IMG/VR virus record: IMGVR_UViG_3300044646_000998
Span: 1 to 20,543 of that record
From: a virus
Direction: 5' to 3' (one strand)
DNA: 20,543 bases
The notes under the pieces were generated by a model that saw only the letters and a program-made list of their open reading frames with translations, did no database searches and had not been told where the DNA came from. Positions 4,939 through 10,636 of this stretch are shown here, piece by piece (the stretch's first letter is position 1; each line of letters begins with the position of its first letter). A program made the translations under genes and the position numbers.

Positions 4939-5481
4939 ATGAAAAATAAAAACTGCTCACACTGCGAAAAAGAATTTACTCCTCGTCGTAATTCCCAAAA
5001 ATTTTGTTCTCATAGATGCGTTGCATTTGATGTCGCAAAACGTTTTGGAAAACAAAGAGGAGAGAAAAAAAGAAATGGAATAACAAAAATTTGCAAGATT
5101 TGCTCCACATCTTTTTATGTTCCTAAATATAGAATTCCTACAGCCCTTTATTGCTCTCGCAGATGCACATCTATTGCCAATCCTGAAAATACAAAAAAAG
5201 CAAGAGATGTCAGTCCACTTATGGCAAGGGCTGGCAAGTGCGCTCCAAGAATATACAATTACATCACCATTAATGGCGAAAGAATTAGAGAACACAGGCA
5301 TATCATGCAATGTTATCTTGGAAGAAAACTTGAAACATGGGAACACGTGCATCATATAAATGGAAACGGACTTGATAATAGAATAGAAAATCTACAAGTT
5401 TTGAGTAATTCTGAACATCAAAAATTAGAATTGAGTTTAGTTACTTCTTCTTTGGAACTCCAGAAGAGCGAAGAGCAATAG
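4939..5481 (+). CDS. HNH homing-type endonuclease, inserted against the operon
   Basis: The 180-residue protein has two N-terminal treble-clef zinc fingers (C6, C9, C23, C27; and C52, C55, C72, C76) and a C-terminal HNH nuclease: REHRHIMQCYLG (118-128), VHHINGNGLDNRIENL (137-152) and a final SEH near 160. This layout is typical of free-standing phage HNH endonucleases that cut DNA and spread by homing. It lies on the plus strand among minus-strand genes. Its last 13 or so residues read antisense through the end of the gene at 5441-5626, which marks one insertion boundary near 5435. Start: ATG 4939 precedes the first finger; in-frame ATGs at 4921 and 4927 are alternatives. No promoter seen. 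Confidence 0.88.
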   Translation: MKNKNCSHCEKEFTPRRNSQKFCSHRCVAFDVAKRFGKQRGEKKRNGITKICKICSTSFYVPKYRIPTALYCSRRCTSIANPENTKKARDVSPLMARAGKCAPRIYNYITINGERIREHRHIMQCYLGRKLETWEHVHHINGNGLDNRIENLQVLSNSEHQKLELSLVTSSLELQKSEEQ

Positions 5482-5626
5482 CCAATGCCTGTTTACGGCT
5501 CTTAGCCATAGGTGCTTTCTTTGGGCCTTTAGGGTTCACTCCAGCGTGGAGCTTTCCAGCTTTGTATTCCCGCATTGTTTTTGCCACTTTCGCGGCTTTA
5601 CCTGCTTTTGTTGTTGGTTTTTTCAT
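5441..5626 (-). CDS. Small basic protein, DUF6496-like (61 aa)
   Basis: A 61-residue Lys-rich protein with KVAKTMREYKAGKLHAG (about 14-30) and KSRKQALAIALRSSG (about 42-56). These two segments match, from memory, the DUF6496 family, common in phages and bacteria and functionally unknown. Its ATG overlaps the TGA of the nuclease gene (ATGA at 5623-5626). Its 3' end overlaps the HNH gene tail on the opposite strand by 41 bp, yet its own stop is intact. Confidence 0.8.
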   Translation of the reverse strand: MKKPTTKAGKAAKVAKTMREYKAGKLHAGVNPKGPKKAPMAKSRKQALAIALRSSGVPKKK

Positions 5627-5952
5627 AATGATTCCATTCCATCCCTAAGTAGTTTGAAGAACAGGTCGGCAGGGATTGTGACCTTCCAGTTCTTATTATT
5701 TTTTTTATGAGCCACTGCCCACGCAATGCCTTTAGCATCCCGCTCGGCCTGCTCGCAAGCCTTATCTAAATTCAAGTTCTGAACGTGCTTCACTTCAAAG
5801 TGGAGTTTACCTTTTAGTTCCTCACAGATCACATCTGGTGAGTCTTGACCTCCCGCGAATTGCTGTCCACGCTTTGCAGTGAATCCTTGGGCGCGGAGTT
5901 CATCTCTCCATTGACGCTCTGCTCTTGCTCCTTTAGCTCTTGAGTTAATCAT
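5623..5952 (-). CDS. PDDEXK-fold nuclease (Holliday-junction-resolvase-like)
   Basis: The 109-residue protein matches the phage PDDEXK/Hjc-like nuclease family: SRAKGARAERQWRDELRAQG near the N-terminus with E12, RGQQFAGGQDSPDV with catalytic D40, and FEVKHV with E53 and K55. The C-terminal VAHKKNNKNW fits the family's last strand. Expected activity is metal-dependent cleavage of branched or otherwise specific DNA, probably in replication or recombination. The start at 5952 is chosen because it overlaps the TGA of the upstream gene; a frame from 5967 would overlap further. It is coupled at both ends. Confidence 0.82.
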   Translation of the reverse strand: MINSRAKGARAERQWRDELRAQGFTAKRGQQFAGGQDSPDVICEELKGKLHFEVKHVQNLNLDKACEQAERDAKGIAWAVAHKKNNKNWKVTIPADLFFKLLRDGMESL

Positions 5953-6170
5953 TTCGTGCCATCCCATCCAGCGGCTTTGCGCCAGCGGTTTATTGTCTCA
6001 GAATCAACGTGCGGCAAAAATGCATCTCCAGATCGCCACATCTCCCTCAACGCCTCCCTCGCCTCGTCGCGCTCGCGTTCTAGCCGTTTTAGAACCTTCA
6101 TAGCAAGGTCTCGCTGGTCTTGCATATTATCCAAATCGAAAAGATGGTCTGTTTCTGGCGTGTCACTCAT
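5949..6170 (-). CDS. Small coiled-coil hypothetical protein (73 aa)
   Basis: A 73-residue protein with an acidic start (SDTPETDHLFDLDNM) and a charged helix LKRLERERDEAREALREMWR (about 27-46), which predicts a coiled coil. The end, WRKAAGWDG, is aromatic and basic. Similar small phage proteins with ERERDEAR helices are frequent, but their function is not known. Its TGA overlaps the nuclease ATG. Confidence 0.7.
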   Translation of the reverse strand: MSDTPETDHLFDLDNMQDQRDLAMKVLKRLERERDEAREALREMWRSGDAFLPHVDSETINRWRKAAGWDGTK

Positions 6171-6172
6171 AC

Positions 6173-6376
6173 TTATTTGGTTGCTAACAATTCGCGTTTT
6201 TTTCTTCGCGCTTCACAGGCAAGTTTAGCCTGCTCCACTCTTGATGCTTTTCCAGCATCAATTAATTTTTGGTCAAGTTCATCTTGTCTCAATATTTCAA
6301 TAACTCCAATCGCATTTATGAATGCTTCTTTTTCTTTTTTAGAAACGTGGTTCTCAAAGAATTTTTGTGAATCCAT
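6173..6376 (-). CDS. Small hypothetical protein (67 aa)
   Basis: A 67-residue helical, charged protein (MDSQKFFENHVSKKEKEAF at the start, then ASRVEQAKLACEARRKKREL near the end). Not recognised. Its stop lies 2 nt before the next start at 6170. The upstream gap of 11 nt to the gene at 6388 shows no Shine-Dalgarno. Confidence 0.7.
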   Translation of the reverse strand: MDSQKFFENHVSKKEKEAFINAIGVIEILRQDELDQKLIDAGKASRVEQAKLACEARRKKRELLATK

Positions 6377-6387
6377 TTGTTATTAGG

Positions 6388-6582
6388 TTAGGGCAGCATT
6401 GAATCAATATCTTGTGGTTCTGTCAATACTTTTGTTTCAGAAAAGTATTGGTTCATAATCTTGAGTCCTTCGTTGTGGTAGTTCTCTGCGATACAATACC
6501 TTTCTTTGTCTTGAGCTTCCCAGATTGCGTTTGCCGCATCCAGATACTTCAACGCTTTTCCATATGCTTGGTCGATTGTCAT
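6388..6582 (-). CDS. Small hypothetical protein (64 aa)
   Basis: A 64-residue helical protein (MTIDQAYGKALKYLDAANAI, then WEAQDKERYCIAENYHNEGL). The repeated A/Y/L spacing resembles a TPR-like helical pair, but one pair is too little to assign. The ATG overlaps the TAA of the helicase gene (TAATG at 6580-6584), so it should be co-translated with the helicase. Confidence 0.7.
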   Translation of the reverse strand: MTIDQAYGKALKYLDAANAIWEAQDKERYCIAENYHNEGLKIMNQYFSETKVLTEPQDIDSMLP

Positions 6583-7814
6583 TAGTATACCTCCTCAAGT
6601 TTTGAGATGTCACCACGCATGATGATTTCAGTCATGTAGTTCCTCTGCCCACGGCGGTTCTTCTTGATCGTCAGCCTACTCTTCTCCTTGATGTGTTCGA
6701 TATACACAACTTGGTCAGAGTGCATTCCGATTGCCCGTGATTCGCGCAGTCTTCCTTCGTCGTTCAACTGAGAAGCTGTGAGCATAATCGAGTTATTCTT
6801 GAGTGCTGCGAGTTTTAATCTCCTTGCGATCTCAGAAATCTGGCTTTCCCTACCCTCTTCACCATCAGATGAGATGATTTGTAGGTAATCTACGACGATT
6901 ACATCTGCCCGTTTTTCTCCAACGTATCGGTTGATTTGGGCCTCAATCTCGTCAATTTCGGCTACTCCATCCACGATTTCGATGGGTAACTGGTGTAATT
7001 TCAACAATGCGGCACTGATTTTGGCGAGTTCGTCTTTGTTTGCTGTCTTGTAATCTTCCGGTTCACGCACGGGATAGCCTGCGATGTTACAAGCCATGCG
7101 AGTTAGAATGTCCTTCGCTTTCATTTCAAGGCTGAAGAAGAGAACTGACTTGCCTTCTTCAAGATTTGCGAGTGCCGCTTGCACAAGGTAGATAGATTTT
7201 CCTCCACCTGTCTCTGATGCTACTGTCATCATCTCTCCTTTGTGCATCCCACCCTTGAGCGCACGATCTACTTTCAGTAGTCCAGTAGGAAAGAATTCCT
7301 TTACTGCTTTCCCTTCCATCTCATCGATGATTTCGATGATGAGGTCTTTGACTGGCTTTACTTTCGTCGTCCGATCTTCGGCCAAGTTCATTATCGTTTC
7401 CGATAATCCCTTCAAATCAGCTTTTCCTGTGCGGAGGTTTACTTCCTCCTTCTCCATGAGGGTAAGAACATCGCGGTATGCCTTCGTGCGGTGCAGGTGC
7501 TTCCGGTAGTCATCTGCCATGTCTTGGCAAACCTTTCCAGAAGCTACCTTCATCGTGCATAATGTGTCATGGACAGATTCTTCACCACCCGCCGCTTCTA
7601 ATTGTCCAGTTGCTTCAAGCTCTGCAATGGCAGAAAACGGGCAGCAAGAGCCTGTCCGCTGGTGAACCCCTTGGAGTGCATTAAAAACGATTCTGTGAGC
7701 TGGTATGGCGAAGTAATCGCTATCCCATGTTTGTTGGGAAAGGATGTTTCGGTCTGTTGCGATGAGCGACAACACCGCCGCTTCACTCTTTCGTGCTATT
7801 GGGACTTTTTTCAT
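6582..7814 (-). CDS. DnaB-like replicative helicase
   Basis: The 410-residue protein has a DnaB N-terminal helical domain (about 1-115), a linker, and a RecA-like ATPase domain (about 175-410). Walker A is ASETGGGKS at 199-207, unlike the ARPSMGKT of bacterial DnaB. SLEM (228-231) follows, then Walker B VIVVDYLQII (305-314), and TASQLNDEGRLRESRAIG (346-363) fits helicase motif H4. It would load as a hexamer on the lagging strand and unwind the phage fork. It is coupled to the initiator candidate upstream and a small gene downstream. Palindrome copy 3 lies inside the gene at codons 137-142, exactly before an in-frame ATG (residue 142). Confidence 0.93.
   Translation of the reverse strand: MKKVPIARKSEAAVLSLIATDRNILSQQTWDSDYFAIPAHRIVFNALQGVHQRTGSCCPFSAIAELEATGQLEAAGGEESVHDTLCTMKVASGKVCQDMADDYRKHLHRTKAYRDVLTLMEKEEVNLRTGKADLKGLSETIMNLAEDRTTKVKPVKDLIIEIIDEMEGKAVKEFFPTGLLKVDRALKGGMHKGEMMTVASETGGGKSIYLVQAALANLEEGKSVLFFSLEMKAKDILTRMACNIAGYPVREPEDYKTANKDELAKISAALLKLHQLPIEIVDGVAEIDEIEAQINRYVGEKRADVIVVDYLQIISSDGEEGRESQISEIARRLKLAALKNNSIMLTASQLNDEGRLRESRAIGMHSDQVVYIEHIKEKSRLTIKKNRRGQRNYMTEIIMRGDISKLEEVY
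7391..7406 (-). repeat. Dispersed palindrome, copy 3, inside helicase gene (GAAA centre)
   Basis: In gene direction this is TTATCG-GAAA-CGATAA, encoding LSETI. The next two bases complete an in-frame ATG whose A is the last base of the palindrome, the same geometry as at the deaminase start. CGATAATGAACT is shared with copy 2. Confidence 0.85.
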
Positions 7815-8680
7815 TAGAATGAATTGTTGTTATGGAATTTGTCTGGGTTGATTATGTTTTTTGAGCGGATGACCCAATTGGCGAGAAAGCCCCTCGTATA
7901 TTTTCGATCTGGACGTGATAGCAACCAAGTCTGTGCAGCCTTAACTTCACGTTCCACGTCTTTGTCTGGATTGAGACGCTGGAGTTCAGCGATAAATTTT
8001 TCGTCAACTGGTTTTGATTCCCGCGATTTTTTATTTCGTGGGGGGGCGGACGGCATTGGGGGGGGCGTTTCTTTGCCATCGGCAGATTTCAGTTCGGCGG
8101 TAGCTGAACCCGAAGCGTGAGCTTCATTTGGGTTAGTCGGGAAAAGATTAGTTTGAGTTGAGGAATGTGAGGCCACTGCCGAGCTTTCCCTTGATGGTTC
8201 TATTTTCGGTTCCTTATGATGGTTTATTATAGATGGTATGAACTGGTTCATAGGGTGGGTGGTATGAACTGGTTCAGAGGGTAGTGGTATGAACTGGTTC
8301 ATACCATCCCCCTCAACTTTTTCACGCTTAACAAAACCATCCTTGCTACGATGCCTGCTGTGATGAACCGCAGAATACAGCACATCCTTCGTCAATTCAT
8401 CATCGCCAACTTTGTTCAAATTGAGCTTGTAGGTATTCGAGGTTCGCCGCCCAACTGGGCTGAATCTCTCCTCCGCTTCTACCAATCCGATCTTTTCAAA
8501 AGCATGAAGAAACTTCCTTGTCGTCTCCTCTGATATGTTCGCTTTCTTGGCAATCGTCTTAATTGACGGGAAGCATACTCCCTCATCACTGCAAGTATCA
8601 GCTAAAGACAAAAGAACCAACCTTGCGTTACCTTGGGTCTTACTACGCTCAAAGACCTCTGACATTATTCGGACGCTCAT
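7814..8680 (-). CDS. Winged-helix replication initiator candidate (lambda O-like layout)
   Basis: The 288-residue protein has a winged-helix domain at about 10-75 (SLADTCSDEGVCFPSIKTIA, then SEETTRKFLHAFEKIGLV), matching the HTH_36 type found in phage and plasmid initiators. A long low-complexity Ser/Pro/Lys linker (about 150-228) and a C-terminal domain (about 230-288) follow. It sits directly upstream of the helicase gene (TAATG overlap), as O precedes P in lambda or DnaD-like proteins precede helicase loaders. Three near-identical DNA repeats lie inside the gene (8235-8301). Inferred role: origin binding and helicase recruitment. It could instead be a transcription factor. Start by ATGA overlap with the upstream gene. 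Confidence 0.75.
   Translation of the reverse strand: MSVRIMSEVFERSKTQGNARLVLLSLADTCSDEGVCFPSIKTIAKKANISEETTRKFLHAFEKIGLVEAEERFSPVGRRTSNTYKLNLNKVGDDELTKDVLYSAVHHSRHRSKDGFVKREKVEGDGMNQFIPLPSEPVHTTHPMNQFIPSIINHHKEPKIEPSRESSAVASHSSTQTNLFPTNPNEAHASGSATAELKSADGKETPPPMPSAPPRNKKSRESKPVDEKFIAELQRLNPDKDVEREVKAAQTWLLSRPDRKYTRGFLANWVIRSKNIINPDKFHNNNSF
8235..8301. repeat. Three iteron-like repeats in the initiator gene
   Basis: GGTATGAACTGGTTCA occurs at 8235-8250, 8261-8276 and 8286-8301, with start-to-start distances of 26 and 25 bp. Each has palindromic arms TGAAC-TG-GTTCA; the third extends to a 20-bp palindrome reaching 8305. The middle copy is read in a different frame (EPVHTT, against MNQFIP for the outer two), so conservation is of DNA, not protein. 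This matches an origin of iterons within the initiator gene. Confidence 0.75.
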
Positions 8681-8943
8681 AGTTCAATGCCCTCCTTTAA
8701 AAAATCATTGATATAACCAGCATCAACAAGTTCGTTGTATGCGTCTTTTCCAAGATATTGTCCTTTTGCTAAAGTAATTCTATCAAAGAAATAATCTACA
8801 TCTTTGTGCATTGTTAATGCTTTATGTTCATATACTATATGTGCAGCTAATCCGATTGCTTGCAGTGAAAGGTTAGCGTCAGTTAATAATTCCAGTGGAA
8901 GCAAAGTAAAATCTTGCGACCTGTGAATGTATGTTTTGCTCAT
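8677..8943 (-). CDS. Small winged-helix-like protein (88 aa)
   Basis: The 88-residue protein reads like the N-terminal part of phage replication proteins: FTLLPLELLTDANLSLQAIG (12-31) followed by LAAHIVYEH, then a second helix pair and AKGQYLGKDAYNELVDAGYI. This suggests a single winged-helix domain. It directly precedes and is coupled to the initiator candidate (ATGA at 8677-8680). It may be a DNA-binding accessory or a split part of the initiator. It is the first gene after the leader at 8944-9102. Confidence 0.75.
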   Translation of the reverse strand: MSKTYIHRSQDFTLLPLELLTDANLSLQAIGLAAHIVYEHKALTMHKDVDYFFDRITLAKGQYLGKDAYNELVDAGYINDFLKEGIEL

Positions 8944-8960
8944 TTAAAAAAAGGCGGTCA

Positions 8961-9019
8961 CTTGTAGTGGCAGTATAAACTGGCGAACTGACAGATAGGA
9001 GTGGTGGAACCACTACAAG
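8961..9019 (-). other. Long hairpin in early leader
   Basis: CTTGTAGTGG (8961-8970) and CCACTACAAG (9010-9019) are perfect 10-bp inverted arms around 39 nt. Inside lie CAGT-ATAA-ACTG (8971-8982) and a competing GTGGT-GGA-ACCAC near 9001-9013, so two folds are possible. In the minus-strand RNA this sits 17 nt before the ATG at 8943, followed by a U7 run. A cis-acting translational or attenuation element is inferred. Confidence 0.5.
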
Positions 9020-9066
9020 CAACCATATATTTATTGTTCAATTTATTTTTATACTTTTACCATTCA

Positions 9067-9086
9067 CTTCGGCTCCTACCCCGAAG
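9067..9086 (-). other. Leader hairpin exposing a purine loop
   Basis: CTTCGG (9067-9072) pairs with CCGAAG (9081-9086). In minus-strand RNA the 8-nt loop is GGTAGGAG, a Shine-Dalgarno-like sequence, but no start codon follows closely. It lies between the promoter at 9109-9137 and the long hairpin at 8961-9019. Confidence 0.35.
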
Positions 9087-9108
9087 GCACGATTTCTCGC
9101 ACAAGACA

Positions 9109-9137
9109 AAACTACTATAGGTTGTGTTCGATGTCAA
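9109..9137 (-). promoter_or_regulatory. Minus-strand promoter of the replication operon
   Basis: On the minus strand TTGACA (9132-9137) is followed after 17 nt by TAGTTT (9109-9114). Transcription would start near 9102 and enter the genes from 8943 downward. Two palindromes (9145-9162, 9172-9187) lie directly upstream, where an activator or repressor could act. Confidence 0.55.
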
Positions 9138-9144
9138 GCATCAT

Positions 9145-9162
9145 TTTCGTGATGTCACGAAA
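9145..9162. promoter_or_regulatory. Operator-like palindrome
   Basis: TTTCGTGA and TCACGAAA are perfect 8-bp arms around TG, directly upstream of the -35 of the minus-strand promoter at 9109-9137. Confidence 0.5.
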
Positions 9163-9171
9163 TTGATCGTA

Positions 9172-9187
9172 TTGTTGACATCAACAA
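9172..9187. promoter_or_regulatory. Operator-like palindrome
   Basis: TTGTTGA and TCAACAA are perfect 7-bp arms around CA. The palindrome lies between that at 9145-9162 and dispersed palindrome copy 4. Confidence 0.45.
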
Positions 9188-9192
9188 AACGA

Positions 9193-9208
9193 TTATCGGT
9201 TACGATAA
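9193..9208 (-). repeat. Dispersed palindrome, copy 4 (TAAC centre)
   Basis: In gene direction this is TTATCG-TAAC-CGATAA, identical to copy 1. It begins immediately after the TGA (9209-9211) of the gene at 9209-9577 and starts the control region upstream of the replication operon. Confidence 0.85.
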
Positions 9209-9577
9209 TCAGTCCAGCGTAACCCTACCAATTTCACCATTCGACCAGTCATACATTCTGTTATTGAGTAGTTCCCAAATTTGGTTAGCGTCTTCAGTGG
9301 ATTCGCATTGATAGGTTGCGCGTTTCTCTCCAACCCCTGTATCGGTCACAACAATATCAAGTCGGATTATTATACTACTATCAGTTCCGGTGGCTACAAT
9401 GATAGCGGTGTGGTCTGGTTTGATTGCCATCACAAGAATACCATCCTCGTTTTCGTAGGTAGCCATAAACGGGGTGTCCAATGCACCAGATAAAGATATG
9501 TTTGCTATCAAGACGGAATGCCTAATTGCTGTAATCAATTTTTGTGCTTTATCGTTCATTTCGTTGGTGTTATCCAT
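9209..9577 (-). CDS. Hypothetical protein (122 aa)
   Basis: A beta-rich, acidic soluble protein (VMAIKPDHTAIIVATGTDSS, then IIRLDIVVTDTGVGEKRATY). Not recognised. The ATG at 9577 lies about 9 nt after the -10 of the promoter at 9586-9614, so the transcript would be nearly leaderless. ATG 9559 (MNDKAQK) is an equally good start; a TTG at 9595 would lie upstream of the transcript start and is unlikely. It is transcribed away from the XRE-type gene. Immediately after its stop lies palindrome copy 4. Confidence 0.7.
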   Translation of the reverse strand: MDNTNEMNDKAQKLITAIRHSVLIANISLSGALDTPFMATYENEDGILVMAIKPDHTAIIVATGTDSSIIIRLDIVVTDTGVGEKRATYQCESTEDANQIWELLNNRMYDWSNGEIGRVTLD

Positions 9578-9585
9578 AAGTAACC

Positions 9586-9614
9586 AAAGTATCAAAAAAG
9601 TATTGACTTGTCAA
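9586..9614 (-). promoter_or_regulatory. Minus-strand promoter, divergent pair
   Basis: On the minus strand TTGACA (9609-9614) is followed after 17 nt by TACTTT (9586-9591). Its -35 abuts that of the plus-strand promoter at 9603-9631. Confidence 0.55.
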
Positions 9615-9616
9615 TA
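9601..9616. promoter_or_regulatory. Palindrome formed by two abutting -35 boxes
   Basis: TATTGAC-TT-GTCAATA is a perfect 7-bp inverted repeat made of two back-to-back -35 boxes. One bound regulator would block both promoters. The XRE-type protein encoded at 9634 is the obvious candidate by position only. Confidence 0.55.
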
Positions 9617-9631
9617 GTCTTGGTTTATTTT
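9603..9631 (+). promoter_or_regulatory. Plus-strand promoter of the XRE-type regulator
   Basis: TTGACT (9603-9608) is followed after 17 nt by TATTTT (9626-9631), with an A-tract just upstream (9594-9599). The start would be near 9638, so translation from the ATG at 9640 would be leaderless, and the ATG at 9634 would be missed. Confidence 0.5.
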
Positions 9632-9633
9632 TT

Positions 9634-9972
9634 ATGGAAATGAAACATCCATTAGAAACTGCTTATGAATCCTGCATGAGTGCCTACGAGCAATCACGCA
9701 CGATCCGTTCTCTTGGACGAAAGACTTTCGCCAGCCAGCTTCGTGAAACAAGGAGATTGCTGAAATTGACTGTCCGTGAACTTGGAGACAAGATCGGCGT
9801 GACAGGATCACTGGTCAACCAGATTGAAGTAAACTCCAAGAGTATCCTAAAGAAAGAACAAGTCGAAAAAGTAATCGCCCTATGCTACAAAGAAAAACGC
9901 CCCTACAGGCAAAAACAGGATTCAAAAAGCGAGGCGGAAAGCTCAGAGCAGTCTCCAGCTCCCGAAGAGTAA
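9634..9972 (+). CDS. XRE-type helix-turn-helix regulator
   Basis: The 112-residue protein has a Cro/CI-type helix-turn-helix at about 33-85: FASQLRETRRLLKLTVRELG, then DKIGVTGSLVNQIEVNSKSI. The helical N-terminus and charged C-terminal tail flank it. It probably binds operators in the divergent promoter region just upstream, and so may set the early or late switch. Start ATG 9634 is given, but the promoter position favours ATG 9640 (residue 3). Its last 30 codons overlap the HNH gene in another frame. Confidence 0.82.
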   Translation: MEMKHPLETAYESCMSAYEQSRTIRSLGRKTFASQLRETRRLLKLTVRELGDKIGVTGSLVNQIEVNSKSILKKEQVEKVIALCYKEKRPYRQKQDSKSEAESSEQSPAPEE

Positions 9973-10199
9973 AGAATGCTGAATACGAAAAAGTCAAAGC
10001 AGAATACTTTGAAGAAAAAAACTACCAGTGTGAGATATGTAATGGGCAAGGCACAGACCTTCACCATAAGAAAGGAAGGGGCAAGTTCTTATGTGACAAG
10101 TCCTCATTCATGGTGGCTTGTCGCAAGTGTCACTCAAGGCTGCACCACGAAGTAGGATGGGCAAGAGAGAATGGATATATAATTTATGACTACAAATAA
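9882..10199 (+). CDS. HNH-family nuclease-like protein (105 aa)
   Basis: The basic N-terminus KTPLQAKTGFKKRGGKLRAV is typical of a widespread phage HNH group. Zinc pairs are CEIC (50-53) and CRKC (80-83), with LHHKKGRGKFL (60-70) carrying the HNH histidines and HSRLHHE (84-90) the last ones. Relatives lie near terminase genes in many phages and may nick DNA for packaging; here the terminase gene is the next large gene. The first 30 residues overlap the regulator gene by 91 bp in a different frame, which both frames tolerate because both tails are charged. Confidence 0.8.
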   Translation: MLQRKTPLQAKTGFKKRGGKLRAVSSSRRVKNAEYEKVKAEYFEEKNYQCEICNGQGTDLHHKKGRGKFLCDKSSFMVACRKCHSRLHHEVGWARENGYIIYDYK

Positions 10200-10413
10200 C
10201 ACGTTTGAATCCCGCATTATCTGCGAGGGAACTGAAGTAACCAATACACCGGAGAAGATTCTATTTCGTCAGAAGTTCAATCAATGTTGGGTGAAGAAAA
10301 GCGACATCCGACTGCATGAAACCATTGGACATCTTGACGGAGAGAAGATGATCCGTATCGTAGTTCCAGAAGAGGTAGCGAATACTTTGGAACTTGAAGG
10401 AATGTTGGATTGA
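10186..10413 (+). CDS. Small hypothetical protein (75 aa)
   Basis: A 75-residue mixed-charge protein, beta-rich in the middle (RIICEGTEVTNTPEKILFRQ), with two cysteines and an acidic C-terminus. It overlaps the HNH gene by 14 bp, so co-translation is likely. Not recognised. It ends 223 bp before the convergent terminase gene. Confidence 0.7.
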   Translation: MTTNNTFESRIICEGTEVTNTPEKILFRQKFNQCWVKKSDIRLHETIGHLDGEKMIRIVVPEEVANTLELEGMLD

Positions 10414-10448
10414 TTTATATGGTCGGCGGGTGAGATAAAAACTATATT

Positions 10449-10492
10449 TGGGTTTTCCCTCGGAGTAGTTTCAATAATACCGAGTTAACCCA
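10449..10492. terminator. Stem structure between convergent genes
   Basis: TGGGTT (10449-10454) pairs with AACCCA (10487-10492), and CTCGG (10459-10463) pairs with CCGAG (10480-10484), giving a two-step hairpin. It lies between the convergent ends of the gene at 10186-10413 and the terminase gene at 10637. No U-tract is present, so the role as a bidirectional stop is inferred from position. Confidence 0.35.
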
Positions 10493-10519
10493 GCCTCCAT
10501 TTTACTGGGAAGCATGGAG

Positions 10520-10609
10520 TCATGCAGCTAAGTTGCGAGCTTTGAAGCAACCTTGCTTGAGTGGCAAAAAGAGCCAAGCGGCAATACATGGGGCCGTCAC
10601 TAAAACCAT
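10520..10609 (-). CDS. Possible tiny membrane peptide (29 aa)
   Basis: Directly after the terminase stop, a 29-codon frame starts at ATG 10609 and reads MVLVTAPCIAAWLFLPLKQG, i.e. one hydrophobic segment with a basic tail. It resembles the other tiny membrane peptides here, but it lacks a stop/start overlap, so chance is possible. Confidence 0.35.
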   Translation of the reverse strand: MVLVTAPCIAAWLFLPLKQGCFKARNLAA

Positions 10610-10636
10610 GACCAAGAGTAACGCCTTGGCCCAGTA

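Noticed and set aside
8235-8301. CRISPR-like array
   Set aside because: Only three copies with 9-10 bp between them, inside a coding gene; spacer length and number do not fit a CRISPR.
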